Below are positions 42,301-53,589 of a stretch of DNA of 64,000 nt, piece after piece. This DNA is from Setaria digitata (Eukaryota > Nematoda > Chromadorea > Rhabditida > Setariidae), in assembly GCA_003640385.1 (NCBI GenBank), contig RCAB01000051.1:1-64000 (forward strand), read 5' to 3'. Numbering within the stretch: position 1 is the first letter of the stretch; the number at the start of each line of letters is the position of its first letter. Below the pieces are notes generated by a model. That model had not been told where the DNA came from. It saw only the letters and a program-made list of their open reading frames with translations, and ran no database searches. The position numbers and the translations under genes were made by a program.

Positions 42301-45300
42301 CGAATACGGGTCCTGAAATCTTTCCGGATTCTAGATAACTGTTATTCATAAATGGTCCGTATTGAGGAACAGCAAGTTTTTTGGAGATTTATCTAGGGTA
42401 CACTGACGCGAACTGTCGCAGAAGTCATCGTTTAATGTATGTTTAGGAGTTTTTTTTTTTTGGAAACTATGTGTTCTCAACATCAGAACCTTTCCTTATT
42501 GAAAGAATTTCGAAGCATGCAATTTCAGTTTTAGTGTTAAGCTGTCACCTATTAATAGTAATTAGTAATTACACTTTATGACGTGCGACTTATGTCATAC
42601 GTGTTATTCAGAACAAATCTCAAAGTTTTTCTCGTTGAAAAACTTGTCAACGCTTATTTTTCTACACTTGTACTATTGTTCCATTGGTTCATAATGTTGG
42701 ATACACACATGCGGAAATTTATTTGCTCATGTATTGTTAGTTGTGTATTTTGAGAAACCTTGCTATATTTTTAAGCTTTTTGTTCGTTTTCAGTGTGTTT
42801 AGTTTTTCTTTTTCCTTTTTTTTTTTTTTTTTTTTGTTGAATATTTGAAAAGGAAAATTGATGCGTTTGGAAAAAAAAAATTTTTGTTTTACATTTTCGA
42901 CCACACACATGTGAGGCCTTGCTCTGATTGGAGAAAAAAGAAAGAAGTTTCACATGTTCCACGCTTGTGAGGCCTTTTTGTAGAACTCACATTTAATCAT
43001 TGAGGACTTATTTTCCCTTTTCGGTTTTTGCTGACGAAATGAAATTAAAAATAAAGGGTGGGGATTATGATAAATCACGCAAATGGCTTCTCAAGTGTGT
43101 TGTCGAAAAGATGAGAGGAAGAGCAAGGTTTCACAATTATCACAATGAAACAGTCTATGAGTGACATAAATTTGGATATAGCTTATACGAAAGAGGCTTA
43201 TCTCGTTTTTTCATCAGGATTTAAAGGTTACAAAAAAAGAAAATCTCGACTTATGAGCTGTTGTTCTCTTTGGTTGAAGGGAAAGTTCTTTTCATTGTGG
43301 TGGTTATTCTGCTTACTGCTGACCTTAATAAATTACGCAAAAACAACTTGCTTAAGCCGTCGGTACTCGAATCCAGCCACTAGCCACTAAGGTAATTGGC
43401 GTTTGATAAGCGTGATCCAACGACGCATAGGCTATATAAATTGAAGTTTTCTAACGGTACTGCAATTGAAGCTGTTTGTACAGAATATAGGGGAGTTACT
43501 CAGGTCGTGTTGTCAGTTGCTTAATACAATGGCTTTTCGGTTTCAGTGCAGAAGGTTTAGATGTCTGTGGAGAAACTCCACTATCAGTTAGATAAAAAAA
43601 AAGAAAAAACTCGAATGTTCTACAGAGGATCACGGGTGACGAGTTGAAATACTTTATATTATTGTTGAAATTTTTGTTCCATAGTCTGCAAAAGAGTAGT
43701 TTTGGAAACGGTCGACTATCGAAAGTTATGCAGTAACAAATCCATGTTGATGTGTGTTGCATTCTCACTACTATTAATTGATGTATGATTCTAAAGTATT
43801 TACTGAAATTGATTCCAGGTGATCTGCCTGGATATACCCGGAGAGGAAATGCTGGTACGTTATTTTTACTTAATCTTTCAACTCTATACTTCATTGTTTC
43901 ATTGTATCACACTGTTTAGAATATGCATAAAACTTAAAAGTCTGGAGAGGACTCGCAAAACGTTGTTTCAGACTTGGCTACCACCTTCACCTCCTCCTTC
44001 TGATAGTGGAGATGATATTTACTATGATTCAACTGGTGAATACTGGTTTGAACAGTTACCAATGGCTGAATCTCGCTTACCAACTACAATCCATGAACTC
44101 CATCGTCCTAGGCCACTTACACCAACTTCATCATTCGCTCCGGAACAGTTCATACCTGAAATTATGGTTCCACCATCGGCGTCATACCAAATTTCACCAA
44201 ATGCAGTGCCACCGACTGTTGCAATGCCACCAATTGTTGCATTACCTCCATCACCAACTGGCATGTGTACTGGTTAGCGTTTGATCAGTTTTTTTTTTTT
44301 CCTATTTTTTAATATTTGGATGCTGAGAAGCCTTTTGTATGTGGTTTCAACTAAATTTATACCAATATGCAAATAATTTTAAACTACAGTTGCTAGTGGT
44401 ATTGTCCGTGACATTGTATCATCTCCTACGGCTTCACTTTCATCAGTGTCACATGAACGTGGCATCAATTTAATACCACAAACGGGCGTATCCTCTGGCG
44501 CTGCTTATCTTGATACATCAAATCTACTGAGACCTGCTACACCGTCACGTCTTCCTGGTTCTGTTGATGGTATGTGTTGGTTGAAAAATCTTGAGTTTTT
44601 GATTAAAATTGATTTTGCAAGTAATTTTTCGTTGATTATATATATATGAAACATATTTGGAGACTGACTATATATATATATATATATATAAAATATGTTT
44701 CATATATATTCTTTTTGTAAATTGATTTCATCACAACTTTCTTATTTAGATGCAATTGATAGCGTACGAAAATCAGCACAAAAGGCATTATCCGTTCAAG
44801 GAGCACAAAAATCTCAGACTGGAAGGTAGACATTTGGATGTTATGCTTCAGTATAGAAATTAAGGCGACTGATGTTATTCTTGAACTCGCAGCTCACTTT
44901 GATCGTGTGTCAAAATTCCGAGTCTGCTGAAAACATTTTCCGAAATTGCGTGTTTTAATTTTTAGACAAATTACCTCATTACTTGATTAATGATAGTTAT
45001 AAAAAAAAGTCTTATTAGATAGACATTTCGTGTATTTGGATCATTCCGATCATGACTTCATTTAGCGGTCGTCCGAGTTTACTTGACAGTCGTTGCGGAA
45101 AAACCGAATTACGACGTCCTTTTACACCACCACCACGACACCGGGAAGCAATCGATTACGATGGAACAGAATGGAGTATTGCAGAAGATTATGAAGCACT
45201 CATGGTTATTTTTAGATTTGTTTGTCCTTTAAATTTATAGTTAATTTAAAGATTATTAGAAAACTATGCGAATTGTAGTTTTCAGATTTTAACAGACTTG

Positions 45301-48300
45301 CAAAGATTACCTAATCATTTACATTCATCAAAGATTGGACAGTATGCAAATTGGGATATGGTATCAGTTTTACTAGGCATGTCATCAGAAATCTATCGGT
45401 AAGTTTCTGTCGTTTGCTTTGCTGACCTTTAGATGAAATTTCTTATGGTTGAACTAAAATTTTCCATGTTCTGTTATAGATCGCCTTACGAATCCAGACT
45501 CTGGAGTGTAAGAAGTACTAGGAAGAAAAAATTAAGAGCTGAATGAGATCATCAAGAAACAAACCCATCTGTTTGATAGTGTTTTTGACTTGAACTCTTC
45601 CTTTCAAATTCCTTTCCTTTCATTTTTGTTAAAGAAATATAACGATTCAGTTCGCCGCGTCAGTGTTCACTGCATTATCAAATGGTTGTTCAACCACGTG
45701 AAGAAGGACGTATGGTTACATTGGATCCAGTAACAAAGAAAACGCGAAGAGTTCCTCTGTCAACGGGAGAAATGAGTAAATTATGCGAATAAAAAAAAAA
45801 TGCTTCAGTTTTAATATTGTAGTACTGTTTTGATTAAGATATCCAATGCATTCAAAATTTGGACCTATTAACACACTTTACTTATCGAGTCATGATAATC
45901 ACCAATTATTCATTTTGAACTTTTTTGCTTGAAGAACTTGAAAAACTTTTAAGAGACTGGTCATTAAAAAAAGCTTAAATTCTCTAAATGGTTTCAAAGC
46001 TTCTGTTTCTTTTTGATTCGAAATTTCGAAAAATTTTCGTTATGGTAGTTTGGGCAGGGGGAACTAACATGGATTAGAAGAAATTTTGGATTGGTCGATT
46101 TTTGCACGTAAAAAAAATTTTACTCGTAGACATCAATCAACTGACTGCTTATATATTGGAATTTGCAGTTCATATGAAGCGTGGACGTACAAAAACCGAT
46201 CAGCAGTATTTGGCGGATATCCTTAAGCTCTTGTCTAGTCAGTATGATAAAAAAGTTAAATCACTGAGAGCGGCATCACTAAAACAAACTATTCTTTTCC
46301 GTCCCGAATTAGGTAATATTTTTGAATTTGTATCGAAAACCGTAGGCTTGCAAGTCAACATTTTATTTTGAACAAGTGGATGCAAAAAAATCCAGTGCTG
46401 AAATTTGTTTACATCGCTAATATGTGGTGCTTTTGTATCCGTGATTTTTTTTTCTGCAAAACATTGTAAAAGTTTGGTATTTGCTTCAGCTATCAATGAT
46501 GCAGAAAAGTGGTGCCCGACGCAGTCTCAGGAATTGAAATTTGCTGAATTAGGGATACGTTATGACGCTGCGACAACTTGTTCTGAGGTGGTTAATTATC
46601 GCAACGAACGGCGTGAGAAATTACGCGAGCAAGATCGGGAACGTTCGCGCTTAAAAGAAGAAGAAGAGCAAAAGAGAGAGCTTATGGTTGGTCATTCGCA
46701 AAAAACTTCTGGTAGTTTTATAAAGACGCATGTTATGGTGTTAGCCACTGAAGCTTATTCAAAGTTCCTCCATATCGCGAAACAAAACTATGTATCTTCG
46801 AATGAATGTCGATTAGTCTATTCGATATTTATAGTAATTATATTAAGGTATACGTGAGGTCATATGGGTGATATTCCACACTATTACTTTTTTTAAGTTA
46901 GCGAGACATTATCGTTTTCATTTTTGATACAGCCAGATTTGACTTCCAGATATCATTTATAGGATTTCACTTATGCGTTAGTTCAAAAAACCACCATTAA
47001 AAGTGGCTAATAGATCAATGATAGCACTGCATATTTTAATGATTGTTCTAGATTATGGAACAGCAGCGGTCACATGAGCAAAAATTAATTCGTAAAGAAT
47101 CTGCAGTCAGTGCTGTTCCTGGTATCATACATTATCAGAAAATAAGTTATGGGACTGTCATGGACCATGCCCAGCAGCAGCTCGTTGTTGTTTCTACGCC
47201 GGCAATGAGTACTCCTGCCGTTTCGACTGTGAGAACATATAGTTAGGAAATAATTCCTTCTTTTTTTTCTTTTTTTGTTTTCATATTTTAATAAAGTAAC
47301 TTTTGCTGTGCTTCAAATATATTTTCAATTTGATATAAGAAAAATATCTTGCTTGGGGGCTATAAATACGCCCAACTCCTTGATCTTTATGTTGGCCTCA
47401 TCATTAGCGATTCGTTTACTGTGTTTCCTTTTGTTTTTCTAACCAAGAAGATTTTATGTTTATTTAAGGTTCTGGAAGTTGTGTTCAAGGTCAGCTTGTC
47501 AGTGGCTTATCTGGACAAGGTACAGCTTTTGCAGGTGATGCACCTCAAGTAATTGTTGGTCAACGAACCTATGTTGACCATCCACAAGTGGTGGGTACTT
47601 TTTGAATAGTGACGCGTAATGAGCTTCAGAAATAAACTGTTTGTTTTATTTTGTTTAACAACCAAATAGACTTTTAATCCAAGTCATAAATCTTGTTAGT
47701 TTAAGGCAGAGGATGAAAAAAGGGACTGTTTGTGCATTCGTTCTATATAAAAAAAAAAGGTGCATTTGCGCTGGAATACGATAAGAAACTCATTCTTACA
47801 TTTTCTGAGAAAAGAACTCTAATAATAATTTTTCAGAGTGAAAGTTTATAGCCATTTTTCCCATTTAATTTCTGCTTTTATTCATGTTCATCGCTGCGAA
47901 CTAAGAAATTGAAATTTTCAGTTTCCGAAATTCCAGGCTGTATCCGGTGCTGCACCTGGTGCTCACCAGATCAGTACTCGACGGGTTGCTATTTCGGTTG
48001 GCTCAGGAACTTCAACTCAACATCAGATCATCATGACAGGAGGTACACAGATGGGATCATCTGGTGGACAACAACCCTATGCTGTCGTGGTTAATTCTCA
48101 AGATACTGTAAATGACTTCTTTTTTGAGTTATTGTATTTTTACGAAGTTTTGTATTTTTTTCTTCCTTATTATTGAAAAGATTGTTGGATCCAGCAGCAT
48201 TTTTCACTTCAATTTGAATTTTAGAAAGTTGAGTTGTGCTATCTGTGAAATTCCTGGAATTGTGGGCTTTTTAGTTATCTGGACAACAGCTTGGTAGTCG

Positions 48301-50567
48301 CTTCCAATACACAACACGGCAAGAAAGTGTGAATGAACGACAAACCGTTTATCGAACAATACCATCTACCGGAACAAAAAAGGGGCTTTCTGCGCCTACT
48401 GCACAAAGGGTTAGCACTGTATCTGGGAGTAGAAAATAATTTTAAATTCATCTTTTCTGTTTAGTCTTTTATCTGTTTTAGTGATCTTCATCATTTTAAA
48501 TGTGTTACTTATTAAATTATTATATTTTCTGCTTATAAAGCTCGTAAGAAGTCTTAAAGTCAAAAAATTTTTCGCAGTCAATAAAACTTCTACCATGGGT
48601 AGAAATGTGACATATTGCTATATATATGTGTTGTCTCCAAAAAACGGGTTTTTCTTTTTCAGCAAAAAATGTTCCAGATTGCGGCCGGGTATGGGACATC
48701 TCCGGAAGTACAGCAGCAGTTCTATGCAACTACATCACATGCTGGGCGAACGCTGATTATGTCGCAAGGGGATGGTTCACAGCTAAGTGAAGCAAGTCAA
48801 ATACAGATGATTCGACCACAGATCCAAACTGGTGGAATATCAATGCGACAAGATGCTCGTTCTAAAATAAATCAGCGAACACCGGTTACTTATTATTTTC
48901 GTTACGGGTTTTTCCAGTCTGATGAATTCTCCTATTTACTGCTTACTCAAGTGTTCCATACGCAAAATTGGACAACCCCAAATTTAAGTTAACACTGTTA
49001 CAACTCAGATAAATAAAACGTTTTAAAATTTGGTGCTCATTAATTTGTATTTGTTGGCATGGATTTTTGATGTAAACTTTGAAAATGAAAAGAAAGTTTT
49101 TTTTTTTTTTAAAGGGCCGTTTATACGTCACAACTGCTGCTGGTGATAGAACGTACTTGATGCCGCAATCGCAGGTGCGAATGATGCCAAGCGGGCAGCG
49201 AATTACACCAAAACGTACTACAAGTGCAATACATACGAAAACAATTAGTGGACAACCGCAGGTATTCATAGTTATTAGTTGTACCTGAACTTCAGATTTC
49301 CTTTCACACATGCGCGAAATGTATTAAATATTGAGTGAGAGCTGAATATTTTTTCTAGATTACTTCTAAGAATTCTAAAAGCTTGCACGTTGGAAATCAA
49401 GACTTTGTGTGTTGTTGAAGGATAAAATTTTTACCTGATTCTTTAGGTTGCGATGATGCTGCCACGTGGAGGACCCGTACAGCAGATACGAACAGTACCG
49501 TAAGTTTACACTAAAATTCTCATGAAATTGAGTATTTGTGCTAATTCGAAAAAAGTCTGAAGACTCAGACTCCGTGAACATTGTCTTAATAGTTAACTTA
49601 GTAGAGGCTGAAACTATGTTCTTGTTGTACCATTTATTAATTATCTTTAACAGACTTTAAATCAAAAATTTTGCCAAGAACAGTTTAAACGTTACTGATT
49701 CAAGGCGTAATATTGGTTATCAAAGCTCTCGAGTTCCATCGATTGGATTAGTAATGAGCGGCGGTTCGAGGAGCAGTGAAACTGTTGGTGGTTCTGGAAC
49801 AACTAAACAGTTACCATCCAGTTAGTGCGAAGCATCTGAATTTTTCAACAAAAAAAATTTACTAGATAAAAAAGAACTAGTATTAAATAATAGCAAATTC
49901 TGTTCGCTGACGAGATTCTTCTAGTTCGACTTCTGAATTATTTGGGGTGGAACCAGTTAGCTGATTAAAGGAGCTATTTTAAAGCAAAGAAATATTTGTC
50001 AAGCTGGCATTTTATGCGACTCTTCGGATTCTAAATTCAGAGTGAAAATTATAGAGGATGTGTCTTTCATTCTTTCCTCATAAAATTAATTTTGATGCCT
50101 TTTTTTTTTAGTAAATATAATATTTGTTTAGGTGGAATCTCGCGACAAACCATTTCAAGCGCTTCGTCAAGTGCCAGACAAGTAACTGTTGCAGTACAAG
50201 GTGTTAGCGGTTCGGCTCCCAGTATACTACAAGGTACTCTCTTCATTTCAAGTTTTTCCTTCTTTACAACATTGAAAAATAATATCTGCGTTTCAAATAT
50301 GGCGTAATGTTATGATCTGAACCACTATTTGCAAAGTTGCTTGCCTTTCTTATTGTTTCAAGCTGCAATTTTTTAATGATAAATTTTTCAGATCATCCAG
50401 TAAGTATTCCAACGCAGCAGACGCAGTACCTTCCTCCAATAACACTCTCAAGTCAAACTGCTATGCAGCAGCGCTACGTAACATCGCAGCCTCCAGCTGG
50501 TGGTGCTACATCTTCAAGTAGTAATGCCGCAAGTGGAATACAATCATCCCATACAGATGTTTCTTAA
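30331..50567 (+). CDS. ssl-1: p400/Domino/SSL-1 SWI2/SNF2 chromatin-remodelling ATPase
   Basis: Homologue of EP400/SRCAP, the motor of H2A.Z-depositing NuA4/SWR1-type complexes. The model has 51 in-phase exons and 2878 aa. Exon starts to ends run 30331-30453, 30812-30975, 31048-31128, 31238-31388, 31486-31635, 31932-32117, 32263-32424, 32702-32855, 33051-33190, 33423-33567, 33679-34041, 34133-34320, 34538-34648, 34865-35116, 35492-35628, 35950-36123, 36239-36431, 36579-36648, 36876-36943, 37038-37280, 37387-37515, 37766-37945, 38292-38478, 38603-38660, 38782-38990, 39170-39339, 39644-39808, 39970-40206, 40377-40538, 40809-40892, 41262-42261, 43552-43586, 43819-43854, 43972-44272, 44390-44569, 44750-44825, 45066-45204, 45286-45398, 45651-45775, 46169-46312, 46490-46686, 47052-47241, 47469-47590, 47937-48107, 48275-48409, 48663-48884, 49115-49261, 49447-49499, 49684-49820, 50132-50233, 50392-50567. 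HSA domain about 224-339; Walker A DEMGLGKT at 602-609; DEAQ at 705-708; a roughly 350-residue insert splits the motor as in the INO80/SWR1 class; QDRCHRIGQTRN near 1451; a SANT-like domain about 2155-2280 ([17 protein letters not shown]); then a Gln/Ser/Thr-rich tail. SANT plus Gln-rich tail favours p400 over SRCAP. Borders at 36431 and 43552 are the least certain. Confidence 0.93.
42262..43551 (+). other. 1.29-kb intron / alternative 3' end of the p400-like gene
   Basis: This is the largest intron of the gene. The donor is GTGAGTC, yet the preceding frame stays open past it to a TAA at 42336-42338, and AATAAA hexamers occur at 43050-43055 and 43327-43332. Reading through would end the protein at 1970 aa, before the SANT and Gln-rich parts. 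The intron also holds a T-tract (about 42818-42837). Confidence 0.5.
44637..44710. repeat. TA microsatellite inside an inverted repeat
   Basis: Two arms of about 20 bp, containing GAAACATATTT at 44648-44658 and its reverse complement at 44691-44701, flank a TA run and could form a hairpin. It lies in the p400-like intron between exons ending 44569 and starting 44750. Confidence 0.75.
45480..45507 (+). other. cryptic exon resembling the SANT-domain exon
   Basis: Flanked by an acceptor (CTGTTATAG) and a donor (GTAAGA), this 28-nt segment continues the frame of the exon ending 45398 as [10 protein letters not shown], whereas the exon at 45651 gives [10 protein letters not shown], which is the family-like sequence. 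Including both would shift the frame; reading on from this one meets TGA at 45544-45546. It may be a decayed duplicate, a poison exon, or chance. Confidence 0.3.
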
Positions 50568-51955
50568 GTCTATTCGTTATGCTGTTCTCGTTTTTAGTTA
50601 TTATGATTCACATTGTATTTACTATTTCTAAATTTTAGTCATAAAATTATCACTGCTGATTTTTAGGCCACTGTACTTCCTATAGAGTCTTACATAACGT
50701 TGATTTTTGATTCCAAAATTATTGTAATGCCTGTTCATTATAAGATCGAAATTTTTTAGTGGAAATCCTTTTTAAAAATTGATCTCAGACATATCAATTT
50801 ACCATTTTCATTGTGTCTGCTTACATTTCTGTTCTTGCTATGTAAAAAAGGAATTTTTTAATTTTTATCTGCATAAAATGCAGCTCACCTGCCTCATTTA
50901 TTAACAACATATTGCCTTCATAATGCCTTCTGCAGAGCATTATTTATCTGGTGAAGTTGTCGTATAAAAGTAGCAGTTCATCAGTAGTAAATGATAAATG
51001 TAGTTTTTTTTTTACATTATTTGCATCAACTTTTCTCTGAAAATTTAACGTTTTCCGATGCATGAATTGAATATTGGTCTCATAACTATTACTGCTGACT
51101 TCATAGCTAAGGAATCCAGCTTACAATGAGAATTCTTGAAATGCCTGTTTTATGCCCCACCGAAATTGTTAGCTCATCCTGGAGTTTCAGTATTACCGAT
51201 AACTTGACTTATACGCGCCGCTGGATCTGTATTTTCATCCAGGAGCTCCTGTATTACCTTTTTATTCAAAATATCGTCTCGTACGGAATCACCGATTTTC
51301 TTAATCATTGCAGGCCCGCTTTTTTGTTCAATCTAAAAATGCGAATCGATTTCAGGAATTTTTCGGGAGGATTTTCCACGTACTGCGCTTATCGTTTATT
51401 GCAAAATGTATAAACATGCAATTGTTCTTTCATCACCTTGTAATTTAATTGATTAAACGAGGGACGACTGTTCTATTTTTCGTTCTTCTACTACGCATTA
51501 ATATAATTAAAGGATTGCACTGTGCATAACAGTAAGTGCGATAAAATTAGCTGAGGATGACGTCAAAATTGCGTGATCATACTAATTATCAGGGTGCTAC
51601 GTGTAAGTGTAAGAAGGTGAGTGTTGAATAACAAATCCGGAAGTGGTGATGTTTGGTGGACTGAGGTTTTTGTGTGGTATTTCGAGATGTCGAGATTAGT
51701 TCATGATGAACTTGCAGTGAGACGGTCTAGTCACTTTATCTGCAATCCACTGCACCTCCCAATTACTATGCAGTGTGCGACTGCGCTTCCTTCCGTCTTC
51801 TATTACTTTCATTGTTGCTAGGAATTTGCCTTCAGTTGTGTTGTTGTAAAGTGTGGTGCGGGGGTGTCCCTGGAAGAGATGAACACCACAGCCACTGATC
51901 CAGAACAGACTAGTCTATTCTTTTGCTGTAGGCCAGATGAGTTGACGGACAGACA

Positions 51956-51982
51956 TCACACACACACACACACACATACACA
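51956..51982. repeat. CA dinucleotide microsatellite
   Basis: About 13 CA units with one TA interruption near the end, in the intergenic space. Confidence 0.9.
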
Positions 51983-53574
51983 TTGCCTTCGGTGATGCTT
52001 CTAGCGTGGTGAACTGATTGAAAGATCTCGAGAAACAACCGTCTCTTTCTCCTTTTTATTGCTTTGTAATGCTCTTCACAGTACGGCTAGCGGTATGCTG
52101 TTGCAGTTCGAATTCAAAGGTGACCTTTGACCTCATTTTACTGTTTCAAATGTCACTTCAAGAACTAAGTTGGCTTTTTGCTGCAAGTCGAACCAATGCT
52201 TCAAATTAAAAGCAAAGTAGTTGTGATTGGAAGGGTACTTCCGGTTATCCGGATAGTGGTTCTGAAATGATGGTGCCAGATCGGGAGTAAATTCATAATG
52301 ATACAGAGATAGTAATGTTCGGAACTCCTATGATTATTTCCAGAACCATTACCTGATATTGTAGGCTTGGCCCCGTCATTTGTCGCGACACAATCTACAT
52401 CAATTATGTGAGGTTGTGCGGTCCGGCCAGAGAATGGCAAATAAACGGGAATCACCTAGTATTCTCGTCAAACCATTAGAGAAACGGGGAAATTGGTTTC
52501 CGGTATTACTGCTTGTGAGTGAGTCATCGCAGTGAGGAATTTTCCTATGCTATGCATTGCATCTGTGAGTGTCGATAATTGCTCTTGTTCATTAGATAGA
52601 ATTTCCTCCTGAATCACCTGGAACCTTTGCCGGGATGCCGAAACCCCACATTTTACTCGAGTATTTATATCATATCAGTTACAATGCTTCTCGGCACTTC
52701 AAAAATCTCGTCCAATCTTCTTTTCCATATACTTTACTTTATAAAGGAGAAACTATGACAGATACACCCATTACATTCCAGTTTGCCTGCCAAACAGATT
52801 TGATGGCTTATGTGATCTTAATTGGTCGACTTTGCTTTTTTACCTTACACGTCTTCATATAATGAAGGAATAATAATGCAAAAAGTATACACTCAGGTTG
52901 TTACTGAAGATTTTTGGAGCACTGCAATTCTTTGTACAGATCAACTTTTTTATCCATTATGTTTAATAATGGCTTAACCATTATCAGCCGATCGTATAAG
53001 TGTCAATAAATTCCTTTTCAAGGTCAGTTCATATACTTATCATGCTACTAGTGCTTATCAACTACCATTCAGTTCGTATCGTAATGGATATCATTCAGAG
53101 GGTGTATAATAAAGTAGTAGAACAGACTGATATGACTGAATGGTACTAAGGTCATACTTTATGAAATAGAAGCTGTGACAAATACACCACATTACATTCT
53201 TAGACTAAGTTTAAAGTGGTTATGATAGGGTTAGGCAAGAACTTTTGCGCGAAAACAAAGGAGCTGAGAGATTCTTTCACGTGAGAGCCTTGCTTTATTT
53301 TCTTTTATCTATGAAATATACAATGCATATTATTGTGCGCAAAGTGATTGTTTTCCGAAATCTTTTAATGTCTAAGTTTCAAGTCCGGTCTCTGTTACCG
53401 TCCACTTTTTACAAAACACGAATCGCTTCCTTTTAGCTTAATAATTACTGCACATATTATTTTAATTCTACTGTTTTCAATACCAACATGTATTCACTGC
53501 AAATTGCGGTCTTTCATTTTCGTGAGACGATGATATTTTATTTCTAGTAATTCTTATTGGGAATAAGTTTTTGA

Positions 53575-53584
53575 AGGTATTCAG
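53575..53584 (+). promoter_or_regulatory. candidate trans-splice acceptor before integrin beta
   Basis: AGGTATTCAG ends 5 nt before the ATG at 53590. The very short leader is typical of trans-spliced nematode genes, although an upstream untranslated exon cannot be excluded. Confidence 0.35.
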
Positions 53585-53589
53585 CGTCA

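Larger units (their letters stand above)
50568..53589. other. intergenic region between p400-like gene and integrin beta
   Basis: About 3 kb with 3' untranslated sequence of the p400-like gene and the upstream region of integrin beta. Short open stretches (for example 51126-51413 and 52635-52862) match nothing I know and lack supporting splice signals. A CA microsatellite lies at 51956-51982. No RNA gene was recognised. Confidence 0.5.

Noticed and set aside
42336..42338. Stop codon taken as the end of a shorter SRCAP-type gene, with a separate gene from 43.8 kb
   Set aside because: A good donor at 42262 joins in phase to small exons at 43552 and 43819 and then to the WLPPSPP and SANT region expected in p400-type proteins. 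Kept only as a possible alternative isoform.
43340..43400. ACTCGAATCC segment as a possible tRNA
   Set aside because: No complete cloverleaf with paired acceptor stem on either strand.
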